6,726 nt of DNA. Origin: Cyclobacteriaceae bacterium (GTDB lineage Bacteria; Bacteroidota; Bacteroidia; Cytophagales; Cyclobacteriaceae). Position 1 is the first letter of the stretch. Every line of letters begins with the position of its first letter. The stretch spans positions 1 to 6,726 of the forward strand of contig JAOUOM010000108.1 in the NCBI GenBank assembly GCA_029880385.1. Direction: 5' to 3'. Position numbers and translations under genes: made by a program. This document shows, piece by piece, positions 1-5,337 of this stretch. Below the pieces are notes generated by a model. That model ran no database searches. It was not told the origin of the DNA and saw only the letters and a program-made list of their open reading frames with translations.

Positions 1-1
1 T

Positions 2-178
2 TCGGCCTATCTACCCAAAGGAGAGCGGATCAATATCCTTTCAAAAAATGGCAAAATTATGGATATCGCCCGTGCAGTCGACCTGCCCAACATCAAAGCC
101 ATCAGCAAAATCGTGAAAAAGTATTACCTGTGCTGGCCCAAAGATGTATCTTTGGGGGTAGATATTAATGCATTATAG
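2..178 (+). CDS. C-terminal end of a probable HD-domain metal-dependent phosphohydrolase (5' end outside window)
   Basis: An open frame enters from the left edge and ends at TAG 176-178, leaving 58 residues. The tail reads YLPKGERINIL, then NGKIMDIARAVDLPNIKAIS, then KKYYLCWPK. This resembles, from memory, the C-terminus of the HD-superfamily hydrolases that commonly sit directly upstream of lpxD in Bacteroidota. The catalytic HD motifs lie outside the window, so activity cannot be judged from these residues, and the identification rests on tail resemblance plus gene order. HD proteins of this kind are metal-dependent phosphohydrolases, some acting on nucleotides; the substrate here is unknown. 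The stop lies 8 bases before lpxD, suggesting co-transcription with the lipid A genes. The other two forward frames give no sensible protein. Confidence 0.65.
   Translation, partial: SAYLPKGERINILSKNGKIMDIARAVDLPNIKAISKIVKKYYLCWPKDVSLGVDINAL
147..154 (+). promoter_or_regulatory. Possible internal -7 promoter box before lpxD
   Basis: TATCTTTG matches the Bacteroidota -7 consensus TAnnTTTG exactly. A TTA at 124-126, one base off the -33 TTG, lies 20 bases upstream. The box is 32 bases before the lpxD start and could give the lpx genes their own promoter. It lies inside the coding end of the preceding gene, and similar exact matches occur inside other genes here (1205-1212, 4234-4241), so chance is a real possibility. 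Confidence 0.25.
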
Positions 179-186
179 ATAACTCA

Positions 187-1227
187 ATGGAATTTACGGC
201 CGAACAAATTGCTGCGCTACTGGGAGGGAAACTGGAAGGAGACGGAAACCAACGGGTACATACCCTGCAACCCATCGAATCGGCCCTGGAAGGCAGTATC
301 ACCTTCTTGTCCAATCCAAAATACGAACCTCATCTATACACAACCCAGGCTTCCATTGTAATTATCAGCCAGCAACTGGAGTTGAAAAAGGCCGTCACGG
401 CTGCTGTCATACGGGTGGAAAACCCCTACGCCAGTTTCACGGCATTGCTCGAAGAATATCAAAAGCTGATCGCATTTCAGAAAACCGGCATTGAGTCACC
501 CTCCTTCATTCACGAATCGGCACAACTGGGCCGGGAAACGTATGTTGGGGCCTTTGCCTATATCGGCCAAAACGTAAAAATCGGTAATCAGGTAAAAATT
601 TACCCGCATGTCTACATTGGCGACAATATTACCATCGGGTCAAACACCATCCTCTATCCCGGAGCTAAATTGTATAGCGGCACAAAAATCGGCAGCTATT
701 GCACCATTCAGGCAGGGGCCGTGATCGGTAGTGACGGATTTGGCTTTGCCCCACAGGAAGATGGCTCCTATAAGGCAATTCCCCAGCTTGGCAATGTGGT
801 TATCGAAGACCATGTGGACATTGGGGCCAATACGGTGATTGACTGTGCCACATTTGATTCAACCATCATACGAAAAGGCGTAAAACTTGACAACCTGATC
901 CAAATCGCGCATAATGTGGAAATCGGGGAGCACACGGCCATTGCCGCCCAATCCGGAATAGCTGGTTCAGCAAAAGTTGGCAAACAATGCATTATTGGCG
1001 GACAGGTAGGTGTGGCTGGCCATATCCAGATTGCCAACCGTTCCAAAATACAGGCCCAGTCGGGTATTTCAAAAGCAAATATTGAAGGGGGGGCCTGGTA
1101 TGGTTCGCCCGGAATAGAATACAGCAATTATGTACGCTCGTATTCCATCTTCCGCAAACTGCCGGACGTAATGAAACGCATTGAGCAACTTGAGGAAAAA
1201 ATCCTAAATTTGCCGACCAAAGAATAA
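187..1227 (+). CDS. lpxD: UDP-3-O-(3-hydroxyacyl)glucosamine N-acyltransferase (LpxD)
   Basis: LpxD performs the third step of lipid A synthesis in the cytoplasm: it transfers a 3-hydroxyacyl chain from acyl carrier protein to the 2-amine of UDP-3-O-acylglucosamine. The 346 residues are close to the E. coli length of about 341. Residues 1 to about 100 form the N-terminal uridine-binding domain, including the family-typical segment GSITFLSNPKY (36-46). Residues about 105-305 are hexapeptide repeats of the left-handed beta-helix. The motif IQIAHNVEIG places the catalytic base at His242 (E. coli His239), and GVAGHIQIA supplies His279 (E. coli His276). The tail, about 320-346, is helical and charged, as expected for the C-terminal extension. 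The ATG at 187 lies 8 bases after the upstream stop, and the protein begins just before the conserved N-terminal domain. No clear Shine-Dalgarno sequence is seen. LpxA is the other hexapeptide acyltransferase here, but the N-terminal domain and the IAHNV motif identify LpxD. Confidence 0.97.
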   Translation: MEFTAEQIAALLGGKLEGDGNQRVHTLQPIESALEGSITFLSNPKYEPHLYTTQASIVIISQQLELKKAVTAAVIRVENPYASFTALLEEYQKLIAFQKTGIESPSFIHESAQLGRETYVGAFAYIGQNVKIGNQVKIYPHVYIGDNITIGSNTILYPGAKLYSGTKIGSYCTIQAGAVIGSDGFGFAPQEDGSYKAIPQLGNVVIEDHVDIGANTVIDCATFDSTIIRKGVKLDNLIQIAHNVEIGEHTAIAAQSGIAGSAKVGKQCIIGGQVGVAGHIQIANRSKIQAQSGISKANIEGGAWYGSPGIEYSNYVRSYSIFRKLPDVMKRIEQLEEKILNLPTKE

Positions 1228-1230
1228 TGA

Positions 1231-2625
1231 ATGAAAATATACCAGCAAACAGTAAAAAATGCTGTCACTGTTTCCGGCATAGGTTTACATACAGGGGTTG
1301 TGAGTACCATGACCTTTATGCCTGCCAAGCCCAATTCGGGAATAAAATTTCAGCGGATCGACCTTGAGGGAAAGCCAATCGTAGCGGCCGACGTTGACAA
1401 TGTGGTGGATACATCAAGAGGGACTAGTATTGAAGAAAACGGTGCAAGAATTAATACCGTAGAACATGTCCTGGCTGCTCTGGTAGGGCTCGAAATAGAC
1501 AATGCCCTGATCCAAATAGATGGTCCAGAACCCCCTATTATGGATGGGAGTTCGCGGCAGTTTATGGATGCAATCCTCAAAGAGGGCATTGAAGAACAAA
1601 ACGCCCAGCGCAATTTCTTTGAAGTACCGGAAAGTATCTTTTTTCAGGACAAGGCCAAAGACATTGAACTGGCAGCCCTTCCTTTGGATGATTACCGTGT
1701 CACGGTAATGGTCGATTATAATTCTTCGGTTTTGGGCAGCCAGCACGCTTCCCTCAACAGCCTGGCAGATTTTTACACCGAAATCAGTGATTCCCGTACT
1801 TTTTGCTTTTTGCATGAAGTAGAGCAGCTCTATAAACAAAACCTCATCAAAGGAGGAGATATCAGTAATGCCATTGTCATTGTGGACAGGGCCGTACAGG
1901 AAGGTGAGCTGGATCACCTGGCAGAACTGCTGAAAAAACCAAAAATTGAAGTCAAAAAAGAAGGCATCCTCAATAATGTGGAGCTTCGGCACAAAAACGA
2001 ACCTGCCCGGCACAAGCTCCTCGACGTACTGGGCGATCTGGCACTGGTAGGCCGTCCCCTCAAGGCACAAATACTTGCGGCAAGGACAGGACATGCTTCC
2101 AACGTAGCCTTTGCAAAGAAGCTAAAACGCCTGATGGAAGAGACAACACAGACAAACATTCCCCAGTACGACCCGAAGTTGCCCCCTGTACTGGATATTA
2201 ATAAAATCGCCAAAATCCTTCCCCACAGGTATCCGTTTTTGCTGATCGACAAAATTTTCCACCTGGACGACCAGCAGGTAGCCGGTGTAAAAAATGTAAC
2301 ATTCAATGAGCCCTTCTTTCAGGGCCATTTCCCGGGCAACCCGGTCATGCCGGGCGTATTGCAGGTAGAGGCCATGGCCCAAATCGGTGGGATTCTTGCC
2401 CTAAATTCCGTACCCGATCCTGAAAATTACTGGACCTACTTCCTGGGTATTGACAATTTTAAATTCAGGAAAATGGTATTTCCGGGTGATACCCTGGTTA
2501 TGAGACTCGAACTCCTTGCGCCTATCCGAAGGGGTTTTGTGAAAATGAAAGGAGCAGCCTATGTAGGCAATACACTTGTTTGTGAAGGAATAATGACCGC
2601 TGTAATTGTACGAAAAGACGCATGA
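1231..2625 (+). CDS. lpxC/fabZ: Bifunctional UDP-3-O-acyl-GlcNAc deacetylase / 3-hydroxyacyl-ACP dehydratase (LpxC-FabZ fusion)
   Basis: This 464-residue protein joins two cytoplasmic enzymes. Residues 1 to about 305 are LpxC, the zinc deacetylase that commits UDP-3-O-acyl-GlcNAc to lipid A. The zinc ligands are His79 (TVEHVLAAL), His261 and Asp265 (ARHKLLDVLGD). Glu78 is the catalytic glutamate, Thr190 lies in SDSRTF, and His288 (ARTGHASN) is the catalytic histidine. Residues about 320-464 are FabZ, which dehydrates 3-hydroxyacyl-ACP in fatty acid elongation. It has ILPHRYPFLLID at 329-340 and the active-site pair His366 (GHFPGNPVMPG) and Glu380. The linker, about 305-320, is short and polar. 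This fusion is well known in Bacteroidota and Chlorobi, and both active sites look intact. The start follows lpxD after a tandem TAA TGA stop, 3 bases away, and no good ribosome-binding site is visible. The last codon and stop overlap lpxA in an ATGA, suggesting translational coupling. Fusing the two activities plausibly balances use of the shared 3-hydroxyacyl-ACP pool; that is inference. Confidence 0.97.
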   Translation: MKIYQQTVKNAVTVSGIGLHTGVVSTMTFMPAKPNSGIKFQRIDLEGKPIVAADVDNVVDTSRGTSIEENGARINTVEHVLAALVGLEIDNALIQIDGPEPPIMDGSSRQFMDAILKEGIEEQNAQRNFFEVPESIFFQDKAKDIELAALPLDDYRVTVMVDYNSSVLGSQHASLNSLADFYTEISDSRTFCFLHEVEQLYKQNLIKGGDISNAIVIVDRAVQEGELDHLAELLKKPKIEVKKEGILNNVELRHKNEPARHKLLDVLGDLALVGRPLKAQILAARTGHASNVAFAKKLKRLMEETTQTNIPQYDPKLPPVLDINKIAKILPHRYPFLLIDKIFHLDDQQVAGVKNVTFNEPFFQGHFPGNPVMPGVLQVEAMAQIGGILALNSVPDPENYWTYFLGIDNFKFRKMVFPGDTLVMRLELLAPIRRGFVKMKGAAYVGNTLVCEGIMTAVIVRKDA

Positions 2626-3398
2626 GCCAAGCCAATACTTTTATCCACCCGGATGCCAAAATAGGTAAAAACGTAACGATTTCACCTTTTGCATACATTG
2701 ACAAAAATGTCGAAATCGACGATGACTCCTGGATTGGCCCAAATGCCTGCCTGTGGGAAGGAAGCCGGATCGGAAAAAATTGTAAAATCTATTCAGGCGC
2801 ACAGATTTCCTGTGTTCCGCAGGATCTGAAGTTCGAGGGGGAAGAAACCCTTACCTTCATTGGCGACAACACATCCATTCGCGAATTCGTCACGATTTCA
2901 CGGGGCACCAGCGATCGTAACGAAACACGGATTGGCAGCAATTGCCTGTTGATGGCGTATGTGCATATTGCGCATGATTGCCTGCTGGGCGATCATTGTA
3001 TCCTGTCAAATTCCGTACAGGTAGCCGGCCATGTGACCATCGGAAACTATGCCGTACTTGGAGGTACTGCAGCTGTCAGGCAGTTTGTTCGTATCGGTGC
3101 CCACACCATGATCGCCGGTGGCTCACTGGTCAGAAAAGATGTCCCGCCCTTTGTTTCGGCAGCCCGCGAACCCCTGGCCTACAGTGGTGTGAACGCCATA
3201 GGCCTGAAAAGACGTGGCTTTACCATCGAAAAGCTCAATGAAATCCAGGAAATTTACCGCACGATCTTTCTGAGCGAATTCAATACCACTCGGGCCGTAA
3301 ACAAAGTAACGGAAGAATTTCCTGCTACTCCACTTCGCGACGAAATACTGGACTTTATCCGAAACTCCGAGCGCGGTATCATGAAAGGGATGGAATAA
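2622..3398 (+). CDS. lpxA: UDP-N-acetylglucosamine O-acyltransferase (LpxA)
   Basis: LpxA catalyses the first, reversible step of lipid A synthesis: transfer of a 3-hydroxyacyl group from ACP to the 3-OH of UDP-GlcNAc. The 258 residues match the usual length (E. coli 262). Residues 1 to about 185 are hexapeptide repeats forming a left-handed beta-helix trimer. The motif AYVHIAHDC carries His115 and the catalytic base His118 (E. coli His122 and His125), and QVAGHVTIG supplies His137 (E. coli His144). The C-terminal helical domain begins at NAIGLKRRGF (191-200), a family hallmark. The ATG overlaps the lpxC-fabZ stop by four bases (ATGA), so the start is well fixed. The acyl-chain length preferred cannot be read reliably without an alignment. 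The stop is 3 bases before the next gene, so the transcript probably continues. Confidence 0.97.
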   Translation: MSQANTFIHPDAKIGKNVTISPFAYIDKNVEIDDDSWIGPNACLWEGSRIGKNCKIYSGAQISCVPQDLKFEGEETLTFIGDNTSIREFVTISRGTSDRNETRIGSNCLLMAYVHIAHDCLLGDHCILSNSVQVAGHVTIGNYAVLGGTAAVRQFVRIGAHTMIAGGSLVRKDVPPFVSAAREPLAYSGVNAIGLKRRGFTIEKLNEIQEIYRTIFLSEFNTTRAVNKVTEEFPATPLRDEILDFIRNSERGIMKGME

Positions 3399-3401
3399 GC
3401 C

Positions 3402-4013
3402 ATGGATATTCGGCTAGACAAGCTTTCAAAACGGTTTAAAAAAGAATGGATAGTCAAAGGGCTTACCCTGGAAATTCCAGCAAAAACGTCGCTGGCCATC
3501 ACCGGAGCAAATGGCAGTGGAAAAACCACCCTGCTCAAAATCATCAGTTCCTACATGGATGCCACAAGCGGGCAGGTAATATTTCACGATAAGGAAAAGG
3601 AAATACAAAAGGAAACGGCACTTTCCCAAATTTCCTATGCTGCCCCCTATATCAACCTCATCGAGGAAATGAGCCTGAAAGAACACCTGGATTTTCATTT
3701 CAGGTTTAGAAAAAATCTGTTGCCCCTCACGGAAATTGCCCGTCGCTCGGGATTGGAAAAGGCAGTAAACAAGCGGGTCAGTGAGTTTTCTTCCGGAATG
3801 AAACAACGCTTAAAACTGGCACTTGCCATTTTCAGTGAAAGCAACTTACTGCTGCTCGATGAGCCCACTTCCAACCTGGATGAATATGGCATAAAGTGGT
3901 ACCAGGAAGAAATCAGGGAAATACTTGGCACCAAAACCATACTTATTGCCAGCAATCAGCGTTACGAATATGATTTTGTCCAACAAATCCTGACCATTAC
4001 GGATCACAGGTAA
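3402..4013 (+). CDS. ABC transporter ATP-binding protein, short CcmA-like type, with atypical Q- and H-loops
   Basis: This is a 203-residue ATPase subunit with no membrane segment. Walker A is GANGSGKT at 35-42, the signature is FSSGMKQR at 129-136, and Walker B with the D-loop is LLLLDEPTSNLD at 149-160 (Asp153, Glu154). The SSGMK form of the signature resembles CcmA-like and drug-export ATPases. Two usual residues are missing: the Q-loop position reads YAAPY (about residue 81) with no Gln, and the switch-His position reads LIASNQ, giving Asn185 where His is expected. The protein is short for the family but complete at both ends. The ATG lies 3 bases after the lpxA stop, so it is probably the last gene of the lpx transcript. 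No permease gene is adjacent, so its partner and cargo are unknown. A role in envelope lipid transport is suggested only by context. Confidence 0.85.
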   Translation: MDIRLDKLSKRFKKEWIVKGLTLEIPAKTSLAITGANGSGKTTLLKIISSYMDATSGQVIFHDKEKEIQKETALSQISYAAPYINLIEEMSLKEHLDFHFRFRKNLLPLTEIARRSGLEKAVNKRVSEFSSGMKQRLKLALAIFSESNLLLLDEPTSNLDEYGIKWYQEEIREILGTKTILIASNQRYEYDFVQQILTITDHR

Positions 4014-4059
4014 TTTGAAAATACCCCTCAACGGATATAACAAATTCATAAAAAACTTA

Positions 4060-4067
4060 TATTTTTG
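4060..4067 (+). promoter_or_regulatory. Probable promoter (-7 box) for the lipoprotein gene
   Basis: TATTTTTG is an exact match to the Bacteroidota -7 consensus TAnnTTTG and lies in a 98-base A/T-rich intergenic region (4014-4111). Transcription would begin near 4074, giving a leader of about 38 bases that is A/C-rich and lacks a Shine-Dalgarno sequence, as is usual in this phylum. No clear -33 TTG is seen at the expected distance. No terminator hairpin is visible between the ATPase stop and this box, so read-through from the lpx genes is possible. Confidence 0.55.
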
Positions 4068-4111
4068 ATAAACAACAACGAAGTTCTTAATCGAAACCAA
4101 CAACCATACGT

Positions 4112-4612
4112 ATGAAACATTTCCGAAACCTTGCAACCATGTTGGCTATTGCCATATTGGTGATTTTTTCAAGTTGCAATAAAAAAAGGGGAAGCGATCC
4201 GGAACCACAGGGCAAAGCCACTTCCGAGGAACTTACCTTTGGCACATGGGTCCCAAAGACCGGTGGGATAACCAATAATGGAACACCCAGGGATGAATGG
4301 GTTGGTTTTACACTCAAATTCACAGCAAATACAACTGCCTATGATGGTGGAAGCTACACATCCGGACCACTCCCTCAGATCACCGATATAGACCGGGTAT
4401 GGAAAACCAGCGGTACCTGGGCATTTGGAAAAAACGGGGATCAGCTGATCCTGGGTACCATCTACCGCGACAATGACTTGTCCATTCCGGTTGCCATTAC
4501 CGTTTCCTCTGCCAATGGAGGCACATTACGTATGGAATTTACCGTACCGGTACTTGGCGCAAGGACTGCAGGTATTGAAGGTACCTGGGTATTTGACATG
4601 ATACTGCAATAA
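4112..4612 (+). CDS. Small predicted lipoprotein of unknown function with three GTW motifs
   Basis: This 166-residue protein starts with a lipoprotein signal peptide: a basic N-terminus (MKHFR), a hydrophobic stretch at about 7-19, and a lipobox ending FSSC with the lipidated Cys at 22. The mature protein would be a periplasmic or outer-membrane lipoprotein. A polar linker, about 23-40, follows the Cys and is rich in Lys and Arg, so it does not fit the acidic surface-export signal described in some Bacteroidota. The rest looks beta-rich and contains GTW at 44-46, 101-103 and 157-159, the last close to the C-terminus. GxW motifs occur in lipocalin-like barrels, so such a fold is possible, but I do not recognise the family. 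The start is supported by the signal peptide. The gene has its own promoter box and is followed by a terminator, so it is probably monocistronic. Confidence 0.8.
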   Translation: MKHFRNLATMLAIAILVIFSSCNKKRGSDPEPQGKATSEELTFGTWVPKTGGITNNGTPRDEWVGFTLKFTANTTAYDGGSYTSGPLPQITDIDRVWKTSGTWAFGKNGDQLILGTIYRDNDLSIPVAITVSSANGGTLRMEFTVPVLGARTAGIEGTWVFDMILQ

Positions 4613-4637
4613 ATATCAAAACTTATCGAAAAACAGG

Positions 4638-4667
4638 ATAGGATAGTGTAAAAGCTATCCTATTTTT
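4638..4667 (+). terminator. Rho-independent terminator after the lipoprotein gene
   Basis: A perfect 9-base inverted repeat, ATAGGATAG (4638-4646) and CTATCCTAT (4655-4663), encloses an 8-base loop and runs into five T residues (4663-4667). It lies 25 bases after the lipoprotein stop. The stem has only three G-C pairs, so it may be leaky. Its right end is shared with a promoter box for the next gene. Confidence 0.7.
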
Positions 4668-4668
4668 G
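4661..4668 (+). promoter_or_regulatory. Probable promoter (-7 box) overlapping the terminator
   Basis: TATTTTTG again matches TAnnTTTG exactly and is identical to the box at 4060-4067. It consists of the last three bases of the terminator's right arm plus the T tract and one G. A start of transcription about 7 bases downstream would fall near 4675, only about 3 bases before the ATG at 4678, giving a leaderless or nearly leaderless mRNA. No -33 TTG is evident, because the upstream region is taken by the hairpin. Confidence 0.45.
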
Positions 4669-4677
4669 TGCTTAGGA

Positions 4678-5178
4678 ATGAAGTATTTCGATCAGGATAA
4701 AAATTACATACTCAAGCAGGTACAAAAGGACCTGACGGAGCAATTGTGCCGCAGACTGATCCAGCTGACAATCGAGAGTTTCCAGCGAATCGAAAATCCC
4801 CTGGGGCTCGAAGACGATTTCATCATTGAACTCAAAAAAACCAAGGCCTACAACCTTCGCTTCATTGAAACGTCATACGAAAAACTGAGCGTGATTTACC
4901 GGTATTTAAATGCCAACAATCAGCTTGAATTTATATGGGACGGTCGATCGCATTATGAAAAATACATCGATGACTGGACCGAAGCATTCGAAAACTGGAT
5001 TCGGAACATGGGGTACAACCCTTCGTTTAACCGGATCATCATCAAAGGAGCCATTCTCTATAGTGACTCAAATCAGGAGTTTTTGCGGCAGCAGCTTCAA
5101 CGTTTTATCAGCAACTTCTTTGCAATAAAACTACCCGCAAAAACCAAAAAGAAAGTAAAATCACGAAAGTCTGCCTGA
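4678..5178 (+). CDS. Conserved-looking hypothetical protein with a basic C-terminal tail
   Basis: This 166-residue protein has no signal peptide and no membrane segment, so it is probably cytoplasmic. It looks mostly helical and rich in charged and aromatic residues, for example YEKYIDDWTEAFENWIRNMGY at about 93-113 with Trp100 and Trp107. The last 16 residues (151-166) contain eight Lys or Arg, which may contact nucleic acid or ribosomes. I do not recognise the family and see no catalytic motif. The ATG at 4678 is preferred to an in-frame TTG at 4666, because TTG would fall within the predicted promoter box and add only four residues. AGGA immediately before the ATG is too close to act as a ribosome-binding site. 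Codon use resembles the neighbouring genes, so there is no sign of recent transfer. It stands alone between a promoter and a 159-base gap before nadA. Confidence 0.75.
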   Translation: MKYFDQDKNYILKQVQKDLTEQLCRRLIQLTIESFQRIENPLGLEDDFIIELKKTKAYNLRFIETSYEKLSVIYRYLNANNQLEFIWDGRSHYEKYIDDWTEAFENWIRNMGYNPSFNRIIIKGAILYSDSNQEFLRQQLQRFISNFFAIKLPAKTKKKVKSRKSA

Positions 5179-5260
5179 AAAGGTCAGTTTCCATACGCCC
5201 TTATTTCAACCATTTCAGTTTTACTTTACACGACGAAATCAATAGGTATTTGGTAAAAAT

Positions 5261-5279
5261 TCCGGAATTTCATTCCGTA
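5261..5279 (+). promoter_or_regulatory. Possible operator upstream of nadA: three ATTCCG half-sites
   Basis: ATTCCGGAAT (5261-5270) is a perfect 10-base palindrome. It is followed by TTC and a third half-site, ATTCCG (5274-5279), so CGGAAT-TTC-ATTCCG forms a second inverted repeat. The cluster ends 58 bases before the nadA start and lies just upstream of a near-consensus -7 box, where a repressor could block RNA polymerase. It does not match NAD regulator sites that I can recall, so any regulator is unknown. Confidence 0.35.
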
Positions 5280-5295
5280 GCCGACAAAACAAGTT

Positions 5296-5303
5296 CAATT
5301 TTG
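5296..5303 (+). promoter_or_regulatory. Possible -7 promoter box for nadA-nadB
   Basis: CAATTTTG differs from TAnnTTTG only at the first base. Transcription would begin near 5310 and leave a leader of about 28 bases. No convincing -33 element is seen; that position is occupied by the half-site cluster at 5261-5279. The rest of the 5179-5337 gap shows no gene and no strong hairpin. Confidence 0.35.
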
Positions 5304-5337
5304 CACTTTCATCATTCAACATTTACAGCTGGCGAAA

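Noticed and set aside
768..1127. Minus-strand open frame opposite lpxD
   Set aside because: It is a shadow of the hexapeptide-repeat coding sequence, with a Trp- and Pro-rich translation and no family resemblance.
1205..1212. TAAATTTG, an exact -7 box match 18 bases before lpxC
   Set aside because: It lies in lpxD coding sequence within a tightly spaced operon, and no -33 element is seen. A few such matches are expected by chance.
1414..2094. Long open frame on the minus strand (226 codons)
   Set aside because: It lies entirely opposite lpxC-fabZ, has no recognisable domain or promoter, and is explained by the codon use of the real gene.
187..3398. Hexapeptide repeats in lpxD and lpxA as DNA tandem repeats
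   Set aside because: The periodicity is at the protein level, from the left-handed beta-helix fold; the DNA copies are too divergent to be repeats.
4234..4241. TACCTTTG, an exact -7 box match
   Set aside because: It is inside the lipoprotein gene with no gene start downstream, and shows the chance rate of this short motif.
5175..5187. Small CTGA/TCAG hairpin after the hypothetical gene as a terminator
   Set aside because: The stem is only four base pairs and is followed by just three T residues, too weak to call.
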